The translations under genes were made by a program, and so were the position numbers. The notes under the pieces are model-generated. The model saw nothing but the letters and a program-made list of their open reading frames with translations, ran no database searches and was not told where the DNA came from. From Opitutia bacterium (lineage in GTDB: Bacteria; Verrucomicrobiota; Verrucomicrobiia; Opitutales; Opitutaceae): 52,806 bases of DNA. Below, piece after piece: positions 24,007-32,767 of the stretch. The stretch is taken from NCBI GenBank assembly GCA_947461205.1, contig CANHJG010000020.1:1-52806 (forward strand), given 5' to 3'. Position 1 is the stretch's first letter; each line of letters begins with the position of its first letter.

Positions 24007-24057
24007 ACCGGGTAGGCTGATCCCAAGTCCGCGCTATCGCGGCCGAACACCTCTCCT

Positions 24058-24414
24058 ATGAAAGTCCAAATATTGAACAAGCTGATCGCTGCCGCCGCTC
24101 TTGCGGTGTGCTCCAGCATGTTTGCGGCCGATGCTGCCCCGGGGGCCAAGCCGGCCGAAAAATCCCCAAGTAGAGGCGCTTCCGCCTCGGTCGACGTCAA
24201 GAAGGACACGGAGAAGTTTAGTGCCCAGCGTGACGCCATGCTCGCCGAACGTCAGGCGCTCATCAACCAGCTCAGGAACGCAACGGAAGAACAGCGCAAA
24301 GCCATTTTGGAAAAAATGAAGGAGATGGGTGACGCGCAGCGGGAACTCAGCAAACAGATCCGCGATGATCTGCGGAAGCTCCGGCAAGGTCCGGGCTCGC
24401 CGGGACGCGGTTGA
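24058..24414 (+). CDS. Small exported helical protein, Spy/CpxP/ZraP-like in character
   Basis: A 118-residue protein with a clear signal peptide (MKVQILNKLIAAAALAVCSSMFAADA; cleavage likely after AADA or FAA). A short Pro/Ser linker follows, then one long charged helical segment (about residues 48-108: DTEKFSAQRDAMLAERQALINQ, and EEQRKAILEKMKEMGDAQRELS). This is the look of small periplasmic stress proteins such as Spy, CpxP and ZraP, but no LTxxQ motif or His-rich metal site is seen. It is the first gene after the sigma-54 promoter and is closed by a strong terminator, so it should be made in large excess over the genes downstream. Homology is not established. Confidence 0.8.
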   Translation: MKVQILNKLIAAAALAVCSSMFAADAAPGAKPAEKSPSRGASASVDVKKDTEKFSAQRDAMLAERQALINQLRNATEEQRKAILEKMKEMGDAQRELSKQIRDDLRKLRQGPGSPGRG

Positions 24415-24440
24415 AACAAATTTCGGGCGTAATGTTCGGG

Positions 24441-24476
24441 AAAAATGCGGCCACCTTGGGGTGGCCGCATTTTTTT
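24441..24476 (+). terminator. Intrinsic terminator after the small exported protein
   Basis: A 15-bp perfect stem (24441-24455 with 24460-24474) has a ttgg loop and a run of Ts at 24471-24476. The A-run at the left means it could also work in the other direction. Confidence 0.93.
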
Positions 24477-24560
24477 ACGTGATTCTTTTCGCGGTGAATC
24501 GAACATGGCTTGAGTGCTCAGGTCAACCGCCGCACCGTTTTGCGCCATTCTCCCTCGCTC

Positions 24561-25733
24561 GTGACCGTCTCTTTTCGTTTCACCCACCTGCTGCTTTGCA
24601 CGTTTGCCCTTTCGCAAGTGGGTGTGCGTGGTCAAGGCGTAGTGGGAGCAGAGCCGGCGGAGAAATCTCCCGTGGAATCGCCAGCGATCGTCATGCCCGC
24701 ACCGGTCGCGTGGGTGGCCTGGGGGAGCGGTTTCGCCGGGGCGGGGTTGCGCGACAACGTGCTCCTAAGCCACACTGGCGAGGAGCGCAGCGGATTCGTG
24801 CGGGGCGGGCTCGATGTGACGGCTTGGAACCGGAAGGACGCGCGGATCGATTACTGGGCGTCGGTCAGGACGTTTGGCACCCGTTACTTTTCGGCCAAGA
24901 CGGTGAATCATGAAGAGCAGGCGATTTTTCTGTCGGAGCTGAACCGCCGGGCGGGTGACACGTTCAAGTTCGCCCTCAACGCCAGTGCGTCTTACTCGCA
25001 CTTGATCTACGACGTATCCGACACGGATTTGCTGCAAGTGGTGTCCGAGATCAAACGATCGGGCGGAGCGCTCGGCCCGACGATTCGTTGGACATTCGTT
25101 CCCTCCGCGTGGATCGAAGCGAGTGGCGCCGCCCGGCGCGAAACCTATCCGGACGGCTACAACAACCGCAGCATTCAAGAGGGAGGGGTGAAAGTCGGAT
25201 GGAAGCCGGGCGCGCGGTTTGAGGCCAGTGTGGCGGGCTCGGAGGGGCACCGGGTGTTTGACCGTCGCGAACAGTATTCGGCCGGAGGGCGGCCGCTCGG
25301 CGGAACGGTGTTGGCCACCACCGAACGTGAGGTGGAATTGCGCGGAAAAACCACCTGGGACGCCGCCGCGCATTGGAGGACCGATACGCGCGTCGGCGTG
25401 ACGCAGTTTGCCGATAACGGCTCGGGCTTTCTCGACTACCGCGAGGGCAAGGTAGGACAGGAAGTCGATTGGGAGGCGGGCAATTGGCTCGTGGAGTTTG
25501 AGGCCACGGCGCGCCGCCTAGAGTTTCAAAAACAGACCGTGGGGGTCGGAGTCGCCCCGCCGCCGCGGGTGCGCGACGCCTTTTTTGCGCGGGTCCTGCT
25601 GGAGCGAAAACTCGGAGCGAAGTGGACCGTTTACGCCGAATACACGTGGGAGCGCAACCGCTGCAACGATCCGCTCGCCGCTTATTCCCTCAACGAAGGC
25701 TTGCTTGGTATCCGTTGGAACTGGGAAAAATGA
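24561..25733 (+). CDS. Predicted outer-membrane beta-barrel protein
   Basis: A 390-residue exported protein of unknown family. A signal peptide (TVSFRFTHLLLCTFALSQVGVRG) is followed by alternating amphipathic strands with aromatic girdles (RIDYWASVRTFGTRYF, KFALNASASYSHLIYDV, WTVYAEYTWERNR). The C-terminal residues LLGIRWNWEK are strand-like, as in porin-type barrels, although the last residue is not Phe. The GTG at 24561 is preferred because it places the signal peptide first; a TTG at 24510 is the alternative. It sits 15 nt before the histidine kinase gene, so the two are likely cotranscribed. Confidence 0.72.
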   Translation: MTVSFRFTHLLLCTFALSQVGVRGQGVVGAEPAEKSPVESPAIVMPAPVAWVAWGSGFAGAGLRDNVLLSHTGEERSGFVRGGLDVTAWNRKDARIDYWASVRTFGTRYFSAKTVNHEEQAIFLSELNRRAGDTFKFALNASASYSHLIYDVSDTDLLQVVSEIKRSGGALGPTIRWTFVPSAWIEASGAARRETYPDGYNNRSIQEGGVKVGWKPGARFEASVAGSEGHRVFDRREQYSAGGRPLGGTVLATTEREVELRGKTTWDAAAHWRTDTRVGVTQFADNGSGFLDYREGKVGQEVDWEAGNWLVEFEATARRLEFQKQTVGVGVAPPPRVRDAFFARVLLERKLGAKWTVYAEYTWERNRCNDPLAAYSLNEGLLGIRWNWEK

Positions 25734-25748
25734 AGGCCCCCATTCCTC

Positions 25749-27146
25749 ATGACCGTTTCTGCCACACTGCCATCGACCGGGCGCTATGCGCATCCCGCGG
25801 TGGTCGGGCTCACGCTGACGGTCTTTGCCGCGGTGATCGCCTTTGTCACCGTCCAGCTCAGGGACGGCCTTAGGCAACAGATCCTGTCGGGCAAAGCCGC
25901 GACGTTGTCGGCGGTGGCCTCGCTGCAGCTCGCCCTCGGGGCGGACGCGCTGGTGGAGCTGGGCGTGACCGAGGTGCCGGGGGAACTGCTTGATGCGGTG
26001 CTGAAGGCGTCGAAGTTTCGCGGCGTACTGGCGATTCGGGTGTTCGATGCCGACCGGCGCTTTAGCGGGGCGGTGCCGCTGGAGCTCTCGGACGAGCCGC
26101 CAGCCGCTCACGAATGGCCGGAGCGTCCCTTCGCGCGCCTGACGCCGCGCACGCAACTGAGCGCTTTGGCGGGCGCTCCGGTGGCCGGGACGACGGGCGA
26201 GGCGAACGTGCGCGTGCTCGAGGCTTGGGTGCCGTTGCGGCGCGCTGATGGGGCGAAACTGGCCGGGGTGGCCCAGTTCTGGATCGAAGGGACGGAAACC
26301 GCGGCGGAGTTTGCCGCGCTGGACGCCCGTTTGCTCCTCCAAGCCGCGCTCGCGTGGCTGGCCGGCGCGGCGGTGATCGTCGTCGGGCTTGGCTGGGCAT
26401 TTCGCCGACTTGCCGCGGCAAACCGGATCCTTGAGCGGCGCACGGAGGATTTGCAGCGGGCAAATCGCGAGCTCATGTTGGCCGCGAAGACGTCTGCGCT
26501 GGGGGCGGTGACGGCGCATCTCATCCACGAGATCAAGAATCCCCTGGCAGGTCTTGAGGTGTTTATGGCGGGTCAGGCGGAGCTTGGTGCGCGGGACGAC
26601 GACGGGCGGGAACTGGTGGCCGCCACCGAACTTACGAGGCGCCTCCGAACGATGATTAACGATGTGGTCGGCGTGTTGCGCGATGAGCAGCACGGAGCGC
26701 ACTTCGAGCTCACGTGCGCCGAAGTGGGCGAACTGGCGTTGGAGCGGGTGCGGGCGTCGGCGAACCAGACGGGCGTGCGGCTGACAGCGGATCTCTCCGC
26801 GGAGAAATCCCTGCCCGGACGGCGGGCGAATCTTGCGGGGCTCGTGCTGCGCAATTTACTCCAGAACGCCGTCGAGGCTTCGCCGCCGGGGGGGGTGGTG
26901 CGGGTGTCGGGAGGCGCGACCGCGGAGGGCGGGGCGGAGTTCTGGGTGGAGGATCGCGGCGCAGGTTTGGCGGAGGCGGTGCGGGCGCGGTTGTTTCAGC
27001 CGTGTGCGAGCACCAAACCGGGCGGGAGCGGTCTTGGGTTGGCGCTGAGCCAGCAGATCGCCCAGCAGGCCGGCGGACGGATCGAGTTGGTGCGCAGCAA
27101 TGCGGGGGGGACGTGTTTTCGATTGGTGCTCGGTCCGGTCGGTTGA
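25749..27146 (+). CDS. Membrane sensor histidine kinase
   Basis: A 465-residue kinase with a first transmembrane helix near residues 17-36 and a periplasmic region of about 150 residues. The second helix is near 200-220 (LLLQAALAWLAGAAVIVVGLGWAF), followed by a short coiled coil. The H-box is HLIHEIKNPLAG with the phospho-acceptor His260, and the N-box is LVLRNLLQNAVEASP. The G1/G2 boxes are EDRGAGL and GGSGLGLALSQQIA. It probably phosphorylates the NtrC-type regulator at 22479; the HEIKNPL form is common in NtrB/ZraS-type kinases. The signal is unknown. Its stop overlaps an upstream in-frame ATG of the next gene. Confidence 0.92.
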   Translation: MTVSATLPSTGRYAHPAVVGLTLTVFAAVIAFVTVQLRDGLRQQILSGKAATLSAVASLQLALGADALVELGVTEVPGELLDAVLKASKFRGVLAIRVFDADRRFSGAVPLELSDEPPAAHEWPERPFARLTPRTQLSALAGAPVAGTTGEANVRVLEAWVPLRRADGAKLAGVAQFWIEGTETAAEFAALDARLLLQAALAWLAGAAVIVVGLGWAFRRLAAANRILERRTEDLQRANRELMLAAKTSALGAVTAHLIHEIKNPLAGLEVFMAGQAELGARDDDGRELVAATELTRRLRTMINDVVGVLRDEQHGAHFELTCAEVGELALERVRASANQTGVRLTADLSAEKSLPGRRANLAGLVLRNLLQNAVEASPPGGVVRVSGGATAEGGAEFWVEDRGAGLAEAVRARLFQPCASTKPGGSGLGLALSQQIAQQAGGRIELVRSNAGGTCFRLVLGPVG

Positions 27147-27205
27147 TGGTCGGATCCATGGTCTGCGAGAATATTTTTGCCAAGGCGCATTCGCTGGCTA
27201 GACGC

Positions 27206-29209
27206 ATGGGGATGAAGGCATATCGCGGCTCGCTGTCGCTGGGCTGGGCCGCGCTGCTGATCTGCGGCGCGGCGACTGCGCCACTATGGGCCCAGCCCGA
27301 TGGTACGTTGCGCTGGGGCTCGAAGATGGCCAGTGCGCTCGGCTCGATCTACTCCTCACCCGCAGTGGGGGCCGACGGCACGATCTACGTGGGCGTGGAG
27401 GTCAACAGCACTCCACAGGACGGCATGTTGCAGGCGGTTAATCGGGATGGTTCGATCAAGTGGACCTTTCCGACCCGCCAATGGGTGGATTCGGCCCCGG
27501 CCATCGGTTTCGATGGCACCATTTATTTCGGCTGTTGGAACGGGAATCTTTACGCGGTCAATCCCGATGGCACGCAAAAATGGAAACTCGCCGTCGGCGC
27601 AATCGTGGTCAGTTCACCGGCCATCGGTGCGGATGGGACCATCTATATCGGCTCCGACGACAGCGCGCTCCATGCGGTGGGCAAGGACGGCATCGAACTC
27701 TGGAAATACGCGGCGCGCAACTCCATCGAGTCATCGCCGGCCGTCGCGGCCGACGGGACGATCTATTTCGGGTCGAAGGACAGCTCGGTGTACGCGGTGA
27801 CGCCGGCCGGCACACTGAAGTGGCGCACGGCCACCGGCTTTGACGTATCTTCTTCGCCGGCGATCGATTTGGATGGCACGGTTTATATCGGTTCGTTCGA
27901 CGGTTTTCTTTACGCCCTCGCCCCCGAGGATGGGGCCATCAAATGGAAGTTTCCCACCGGCGGACAAATTCAGGCCGCAGCTGCGATCGGGCCCGACCGA
28001 ACGATTTATTTCGGCAGCTTTGACAAGAATTTCTATGCGGTAAACCCGGACGGCACCAAGAAATGGAGCGTCAGCGTGGGTGGCGCGATTTACTCCAGTG
28101 CCGCGATCCGGAGCGACGGCACGGTCATCTTTGGGGCGGATGACGGGCGGGTCCGTGCCCTCTATACGAATGCGGGCCGGGAGGGACTGGTGAAGTGGGC
28201 CTACGCGACTGACGATATCATCGAGTCATCGCCCGTGATCGCACCCGACGGATCGGTTTATGTCGGCTCGATCGACGGGAAACTGTATTCGTTTTTTGGT
28301 TCGGGGGCGCCGGCCTCGGGTTATTCCCGTTGGCCGATGTTTCGGGGCAACGCCGGGCGGTCGGGCCGGGTGGCGCTGGCGCCGGACGGCGGACGGCTCG
28401 TGAATCTGGCGACGCGGGCGCAGGCGGGGAACGGCGCGCCGCTGATTGCGGGATTGGTGACGAAGGGCGTGGGGGTGAAAAACTACCTGATTCGGGCGGT
28501 CGGTCCGACGTTGGAACAGTTTGGGGTGCAGAACCCGCTGCGCGATCCCACGCTCGCGGTCAAACCGCTGGGTTTCGACGAGGTGCTTTTGGCCAATGAC
28601 AATTGGGGGAGCGAGGGCAACGCCGCGCAGATTGCGACCACGGCGGCGGCGGTCGGGGCGTTTGCGTTGCCGCCGGAGAGCAAGGATGCGGTGGTGCTGG
28701 GCGCCCTGCCGGGCGGGCTTTACACGGCGTCGCTGGGCGGACCGGGCAGCGACACGGGGGTCGCGCTCATCGAAGCCTACGATACGGACGTGGGCGCCCC
28801 CGGGGCGCGGCTCGTCAATCTTTCGACCCGGGCCCAAGTCGGCACCGGCGACAAAATTCTCATTCCCGGTCTGGTGATCGGCGGCAGCGACCCGGTCCGA
28901 GTTTTGGTGCGGGCGGTCGGTCCCGGCTTGACCGCTTTCGGCGTATCTGGAGCGCTGATTCGGCCGACGCTGACGGTGTTTTCTGCGGCCACGCAGAAAG
29001 TGATCGGGTCGAACACCGGCTGGTCCGGAGGGGTGGACAAGGCCGACCTCGCGGGCGCGGCGGTCGTCGTGGGCGCGTTTCCGTTGGCGGAGGGGAGCGC
29101 GGACTGCGCGGCCCTGCTGACGCTCATCGGCGGTGCGTATACGATCCAAGTCGCCGGCGTGGGCGGCACGACCGGCGAAGCCTTGGTGGAGGTTTACGTT
29201 CTTCCGTAA
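27206..29209 (+). CDS. Exported PQQ-repeat (beta-propeller) protein with two tandem C-terminal domains
   Basis: A 667-residue protein with signal peptide MKAYRGSLSLGWAALLICGA...WAQ. Residues about 30-390 are PQQ-type propeller repeats, with blades marked DGTIYxG and LYAVNPDG every 38 or so residues. Residues about 394-530 and 531-667 are two copies of a domain of roughly 135 residues with RLVNLxTRAQxGxG, LIRAVGPxLxxFGV and GAFxLPxxSxDAxxL-like blocks. I associate this pair with secreted verrucomicrobial proteins. Starts at 27146, 27206 and 27212 are all possible; 27206 gives a compact signal peptide. Probably a cell-surface binding or scaffolding protein; no enzyme residues are evident. Confidence 0.85.
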   Translation: MGMKAYRGSLSLGWAALLICGAATAPLWAQPDGTLRWGSKMASALGSIYSSPAVGADGTIYVGVEVNSTPQDGMLQAVNRDGSIKWTFPTRQWVDSAPAIGFDGTIYFGCWNGNLYAVNPDGTQKWKLAVGAIVVSSPAIGADGTIYIGSDDSALHAVGKDGIELWKYAARNSIESSPAVAADGTIYFGSKDSSVYAVTPAGTLKWRTATGFDVSSSPAIDLDGTVYIGSFDGFLYALAPEDGAIKWKFPTGGQIQAAAAIGPDRTIYFGSFDKNFYAVNPDGTKKWSVSVGGAIYSSAAIRSDGTVIFGADDGRVRALYTNAGREGLVKWAYATDDIIESSPVIAPDGSVYVGSIDGKLYSFFGSGAPASGYSRWPMFRGNAGRSGRVALAPDGGRLVNLATRAQAGNGAPLIAGLVTKGVGVKNYLIRAVGPTLEQFGVQNPLRDPTLAVKPLGFDEVLLANDNWGSEGNAAQIATTAAAVGAFALPPESKDAVVLGALPGGLYTASLGGPGSDTGVALIEAYDTDVGAPGARLVNLSTRAQVGTGDKILIPGLVIGGSDPVRVLVRAVGPGLTAFGVSGALIRPTLTVFSAATQKVIGSNTGWSGGVDKADLAGAAVVVGAFPLAEGSADCAALLTLIGGAYTIQVAGVGGTTGEALVEVYVLP

Positions 29210-29230
29210 GAGGGCCGGGCGGGCCCGCGC

Positions 29231-31168
29231 TCAGACGTCCGTGATGATCGGCGCGGCGCGGAGGTTGCGCCAACGGTTGAGGACGCGGCGGTGGATGTCG
29301 TCCGGCGCGAGACCATAGGAGGCGCGGAGGATTTCGACGCTGCTGCCGTGTTCGACGAACGTGTCGGGCCAACCGATGCGTTCGACGGCTGCCGCGCACC
29401 CGGCTTCTTGCAGCGCCTCGAGCACGGCGCTGCCGAAGCCGCCGGCGAGCACGTGGTCTTCCATGGTCACGAGCAACGGAGTGCCCGCGGCCTGGCTGAG
29501 CAGGAGCGCGCGATCGAGCGGTTTCACGAAACGGGCGTTCACGACGCCTACGGACAAGTTTTCCTCGAGGGCCAGGCGTTCGGCGAGACGCAGCGCGTCA
29601 TGGACCATGCTGCCCAAGGCCCAGATGACGAGGTCGGAACCCTCGCGGATGAGCTCGGCCTGACCGACGGGGAGGGCGACGGGCTGCGGCTTGATGGCCA
29701 CACCCGTGCCGGCACCACGCGGGTAGCGGATGAACCCCGGGCCGGGCAGCTGGAGGCTGGTGTGGAGCATGTCCACGAGTTCGTCTTCGTCCATGGGCTG
29801 CATGATGGTCGCATGGGGGACGCAGCGGAGATAGGAGAGGTCGAAGAGGCCGTGGTGGGTCGGTCCGTCGTTGGGCGAGAGGCCGGCGCGGTCCATGCAG
29901 AAGGTCACGGGCAGGTTCTGCAGCGCCACGTCGTGGATGACCTGGTCGTAGGCGCGCTGGAGAAAGGTCGAGTAGATGGCGCAAACGGGGCGAAATCCTT
30001 TCGTGGCCAAGCCGGCGGCGAAGAGGACGGCATGCTCCTCGGCGATGCCGACATCAAAAAACTGCCGGGGCACGGCGGCGGCGAGGTGCGAAAGGCCGGT
30101 GCCGCTCGGCATCGCGCCGGTGATGCCCACGACGTTGGGGTTGGCCTGCGCAAACTTCACGAGGGCCAGACCGAAGACGTCCTGAAAGTTCGGCGGGGCG
30201 CCGGGGGTGGCTTTTCGGCTTTCGCCGGTCACCGGGTCAAACGGAGAAGCGCCGTGGAATTTCTCCGGGTATTCGACGGCGGCCTCGAGGCCTTTGCCCT
30301 TCTTGGTCAGCACATGGATGATGACGGGCACGTCGCAGTGCTTCGCGAACTCCAGGTTCTTTTGGAGCGCGTCGAGGTTATGGCCGTCGACGGGGCCGAG
30401 GTAGCGCAGGCCGAATTTTTCGAAGAGCGATGATTCGACGAAGAAGTCCTTCGTCTCGCGCTTCCATTTCATGTAAACGCGGTTCATTTCCACGCCGACG
30501 GGAAAACTCCTGAAGAAGGCCTCCACGTCGTGGTGGAGCTTGTTGTAGGTCGAGTTCGTGCTGATGCGGTTCAGATAGTGGGAAATCGCGCCGACGTTTT
30601 TCGCGATGGACCACTCGTTGTCGTTGAGGATGACGATGAGGCGCTTGGTCGAGGAGACGACGTTGTTGAGCGCCTCGAGGGTGATGCCGCAAGTAAAGGC
30701 GGCGTCACCGCAGACCGCGACGACGTGCTCCTGGGAGCCGCGGAGGTCGCGGGCGGTGGCCATGCCGAGGGCGGCGGACAGGGCGGTGCCCGCATGGCCG
30801 GCGCCGAAGGCGTCGTGCGGGCTCTCGCTGCGATAGAGAAAGCCGCTGGCTCCGCCGCTCTGGCGCAGTTTCTTGAAAAAATCGCCGTTGCGGCCGGTGA
30901 GGAGCTTGTGGACGTAGCCCTGGTGGGCGACGTCGAACACGAACTGGTCGACGGGCGTGTGGAAGGTGCGGTGGAGCGCGATCGTCAGCTCGACGACGCC
31001 GAGGTTGGGCCCGATGTGGCCGCCGGTTTTGGCGGTGACGGCGATCAGTTCGTCGCGGATTTCCTGGGCCAGCTGCGGGAGCTGGGCGGGCGCGAGGGCT
31101 TTGACGTCGGCGGGGTCGTGGATGGCGTCGAGCAGGCGGGCGGAGGGCGGGGGAGTGGAGGCGGGCAT
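29231..31168 (-). CDS. dxs: 1-deoxy-D-xylulose-5-phosphate synthase
   Basis: First enzyme of the MEP isoprenoid pathway; it condenses pyruvate with glyceraldehyde 3-phosphate using thiamine diphosphate. The 645-residue protein has HIGPNLGVVELTIALH, the acceptor-loop FDVAHQGYVHKLLTGR, FGAGHAGTALSAALGMA, and the thiamine-binding GDAAFTCG (family GDGA..TGG) with NDNEWSI. It continues with IAEEHAVLFAAGLA and DRAGLSPNDGPTHHG, and then the transketolase C-terminal domain. It lacks the long insert of some plant forms and has normal bacterial length. It is cotranscribed with xseB, 1 nt apart. Confidence 0.95.
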   Translation of the reverse strand: MPASTPPPSARLLDAIHDPADVKALAPAQLPQLAQEIRDELIAVTAKTGGHIGPNLGVVELTIALHRTFHTPVDQFVFDVAHQGYVHKLLTGRNGDFFKKLRQSGGASGFLYRSESPHDAFGAGHAGTALSAALGMATARDLRGSQEHVVAVCGDAAFTCGITLEALNNVVSSTKRLIVILNDNEWSIAKNVGAISHYLNRISTNSTYNKLHHDVEAFFRSFPVGVEMNRVYMKWKRETKDFFVESSLFEKFGLRYLGPVDGHNLDALQKNLEFAKHCDVPVIIHVLTKKGKGLEAAVEYPEKFHGASPFDPVTGESRKATPGAPPNFQDVFGLALVKFAQANPNVVGITGAMPSGTGLSHLAAAVPRQFFDVGIAEEHAVLFAAGLATKGFRPVCAIYSTFLQRAYDQVIHDVALQNLPVTFCMDRAGLSPNDGPTHHGLFDLSYLRCVPHATIMQPMDEDELVDMLHTSLQLPGPGFIRYPRGAGTGVAIKPQPVALPVGQAELIREGSDLVIWALGSMVHDALRLAERLALEENLSVGVVNARFVKPLDRALLLSQAAGTPLLVTMEDHVLAGGFGSAVLEALQEAGCAAAVERIGWPDTFVEHGSSVEILRASYGLAPDDIHRRVLNRWRNLRAAPIITDV

Positions 31169-31169
31169 C

Positions 31170-31445
31170 TTAGTCTTCTCGCGTGGTCTCGAATTTTTCG
31201 AAGGCGACCTTGCCGTCCTTCAGTTTCTTGAGCTGCTCAATTTTGAGTTCGGCGTCTTTCAGCCGGGCTTCGCACACTTTGAGCAGGTTGTTGCCCTCCT
31301 CGAATTTCGCGAGCAGCTCGGCCAGCGGCACGTCGCCCGACTCCATCGATTCGACGATGGACTCGAGTTTGCCGAGGGCGGTCTCGAAGGAGAGTTTGGT
31401 TTCTTTGGCTTCCACCCGGAGGACCATGCGGCGGAGAGCGGGCAT
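31170..31445 (-). CDS. xseB: Exodeoxyribonuclease VII small subunit
   Basis: Partner of XseA in single-strand exonuclease VII. The 91-residue protein is helical and shows the family core LSFETALGKLESIVESMESGDVPLAELLAKFEEGNNLLKVCEARL. The start is uncertain: ATG at 31445 was chosen, ATG at 31427 is nearly as good, and a TTG at 31454 is less likely. Pairing of xseB with dxs (often with ispA) is common in bacteria. xseA is not in the window. Confidence 0.93.
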   Translation of the reverse strand: MPALRRMVLRVEAKETKLSFETALGKLESIVESMESGDVPLAELLAKFEEGNNLLKVCEARLKDAELKIEQLKKLKDGKVAFEKFETTRED

Positions 31446-31498
31446 TTCAAACAATCTTTGGGCTGGCGGCGGCGGCCGTTTTGCATGCAGTGATTCGC

Positions 31499-32743
31499 AT
31501 GCTGTTAGTTCTCTCGATTACGGCCGCGCTGATGGTGCTGCGGCTCGCCGGCGAGCTCGTGCTCTCCGCCCTCAATCGCGCCGAGGTGCGCCGACATGCG
31601 GAGGCCCCTCCGGCGGCCGCCGCGGCCATCATGGATCCGGCGACCTACCGCAAATCCGTGGCCTACACGCTGGAGAAATCGCGGTTGGGGGCCGTTGCGG
31701 GGATTTTTGACACGTTGGTGACGGCACTGGTCCTGTTTGGCGGGGTGCTGCCGCTGCTTTTTGCCCACGTGGCCGACTGGGGGGCGCCCAACACGGTCTG
31801 GAGTCACGTGCTGTTTGTGCTGTTGGCCCTGATGCTCCTGGCGGTGCCTTCGTTGCCGTTCGAATGGTGGGAGCAGTTCCGGCTGGAGGAGAAATTCGGT
31901 TTCAACAAGAGCTCGGTCGGGCTATGGGTGATGGACAAGGTCAAAGGCACGGGGCTGGCGTTGGTCATCGGCTTCCCGTTGCTCTGGGCGCTGCTCTCGC
32001 TCGTGAAATGGACGGGTGAATCGTGGTGGCTATGGGGATTCGCGCTCATGTTCGGGTTTCAGCTGATGATGCTCGTGCTCTACCCGAAGTTGATTTTGCC
32101 GTTGTTCAACAAGCTCACGCCGCTGCCCGAGGGTGAGCTCCGCACGCGACTGCTGGCCCTGGGCGATCGCACGGGTTTTCACGCCCAGACCATCGAGGTG
32201 ATCGACGGATCGAAGCGTTCCGGCCACTCCAACGCCTACTTTACGGGCTTCGGGCGTTTTCGCCGCATCGTTTTGTTCGACACCCTGATCGCCCAGCTGA
32301 CGCCGGAGGAGCTGGAGGCGGTGTTGGCCCATGAAATCGGCCACTACCGCCGCGGACACATCCCGAAGATGATTGCGCTCTCGGCGGTGATGATGGCCGG
32401 CGGTTTCGGAGCGATTGCGTGGCTCGCGCGCAGCCCGTGGTTCAACCTGTCTTTCGGATTTCCGGCGAATGAACTCGCCCCGTCGTTTCTGCTCTTCGGG
32501 CTGTTGAGCGGCCTGGTGACGTTCTGGTTTTCACCGCTGATGAACGTGCTATCGCGCAAGCACGAGTATGAGGCTGATGCGTTCGCGCGCGAGGCGGTGG
32601 GCGGTCCGGCCGCGATGGTCGGCGCCTTGCGTAAGCTTGCGCAGAAAAATCTCACGAACCTGACGCCGCACCCGTGGTTCAGCACCTTTCACTACTCGCA
32701 TCCGACATTGGTCGAGCGGGAAGCGGCGCTGGCGCGGAGTTAA
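31499..32743 (+). CDS. M48 family zinc metallopeptidase (Ste24/CAAX-protease like)
   Basis: A 414-residue membrane protease. The zinc motif HEIGH is at residues 278-282 and the third ligand lies in HEYEADAFA near 355-363. N-terminal helices carry the CAAX-protease N-domain look (PFEWWEQFRLEEKFGFNKSSVG and FQLMMLVLYPKLILPLFNKLTPL), as in Ste24 enzymes. It begins at the ATG at 31499 (MLLVLSITAALMVL); a TTG at 31481 is possible. It is divergent from xseB. It probably degrades or processes membrane proteins in envelope quality control. Confidence 0.92.
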   Translation: MLLVLSITAALMVLRLAGELVLSALNRAEVRRHAEAPPAAAAAIMDPATYRKSVAYTLEKSRLGAVAGIFDTLVTALVLFGGVLPLLFAHVADWGAPNTVWSHVLFVLLALMLLAVPSLPFEWWEQFRLEEKFGFNKSSVGLWVMDKVKGTGLALVIGFPLLWALLSLVKWTGESWWLWGFALMFGFQLMMLVLYPKLILPLFNKLTPLPEGELRTRLLALGDRTGFHAQTIEVIDGSKRSGHSNAYFTGFGRFRRIVLFDTLIAQLTPEELEAVLAHEIGHYRRGHIPKMIALSAVMMAGGFGAIAWLARSPWFNLSFGFPANELAPSFLLFGLLSGLVTFWFSPLMNVLSRKHEYEADAFAREAVGGPAAMVGALRKLAQKNLTNLTPHPWFSTFHYSHPTLVEREAALARS

Positions 32744-32767
32744 CCCGGGAGGGCCGGAGGATTCCCG

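Noticed and set aside
26714-27205. N-terminal extension of the PQQ-repeat protein
   Set aside because: The frame is open but lies inside the kinase gene; a signal peptide begins at 27206-27212.
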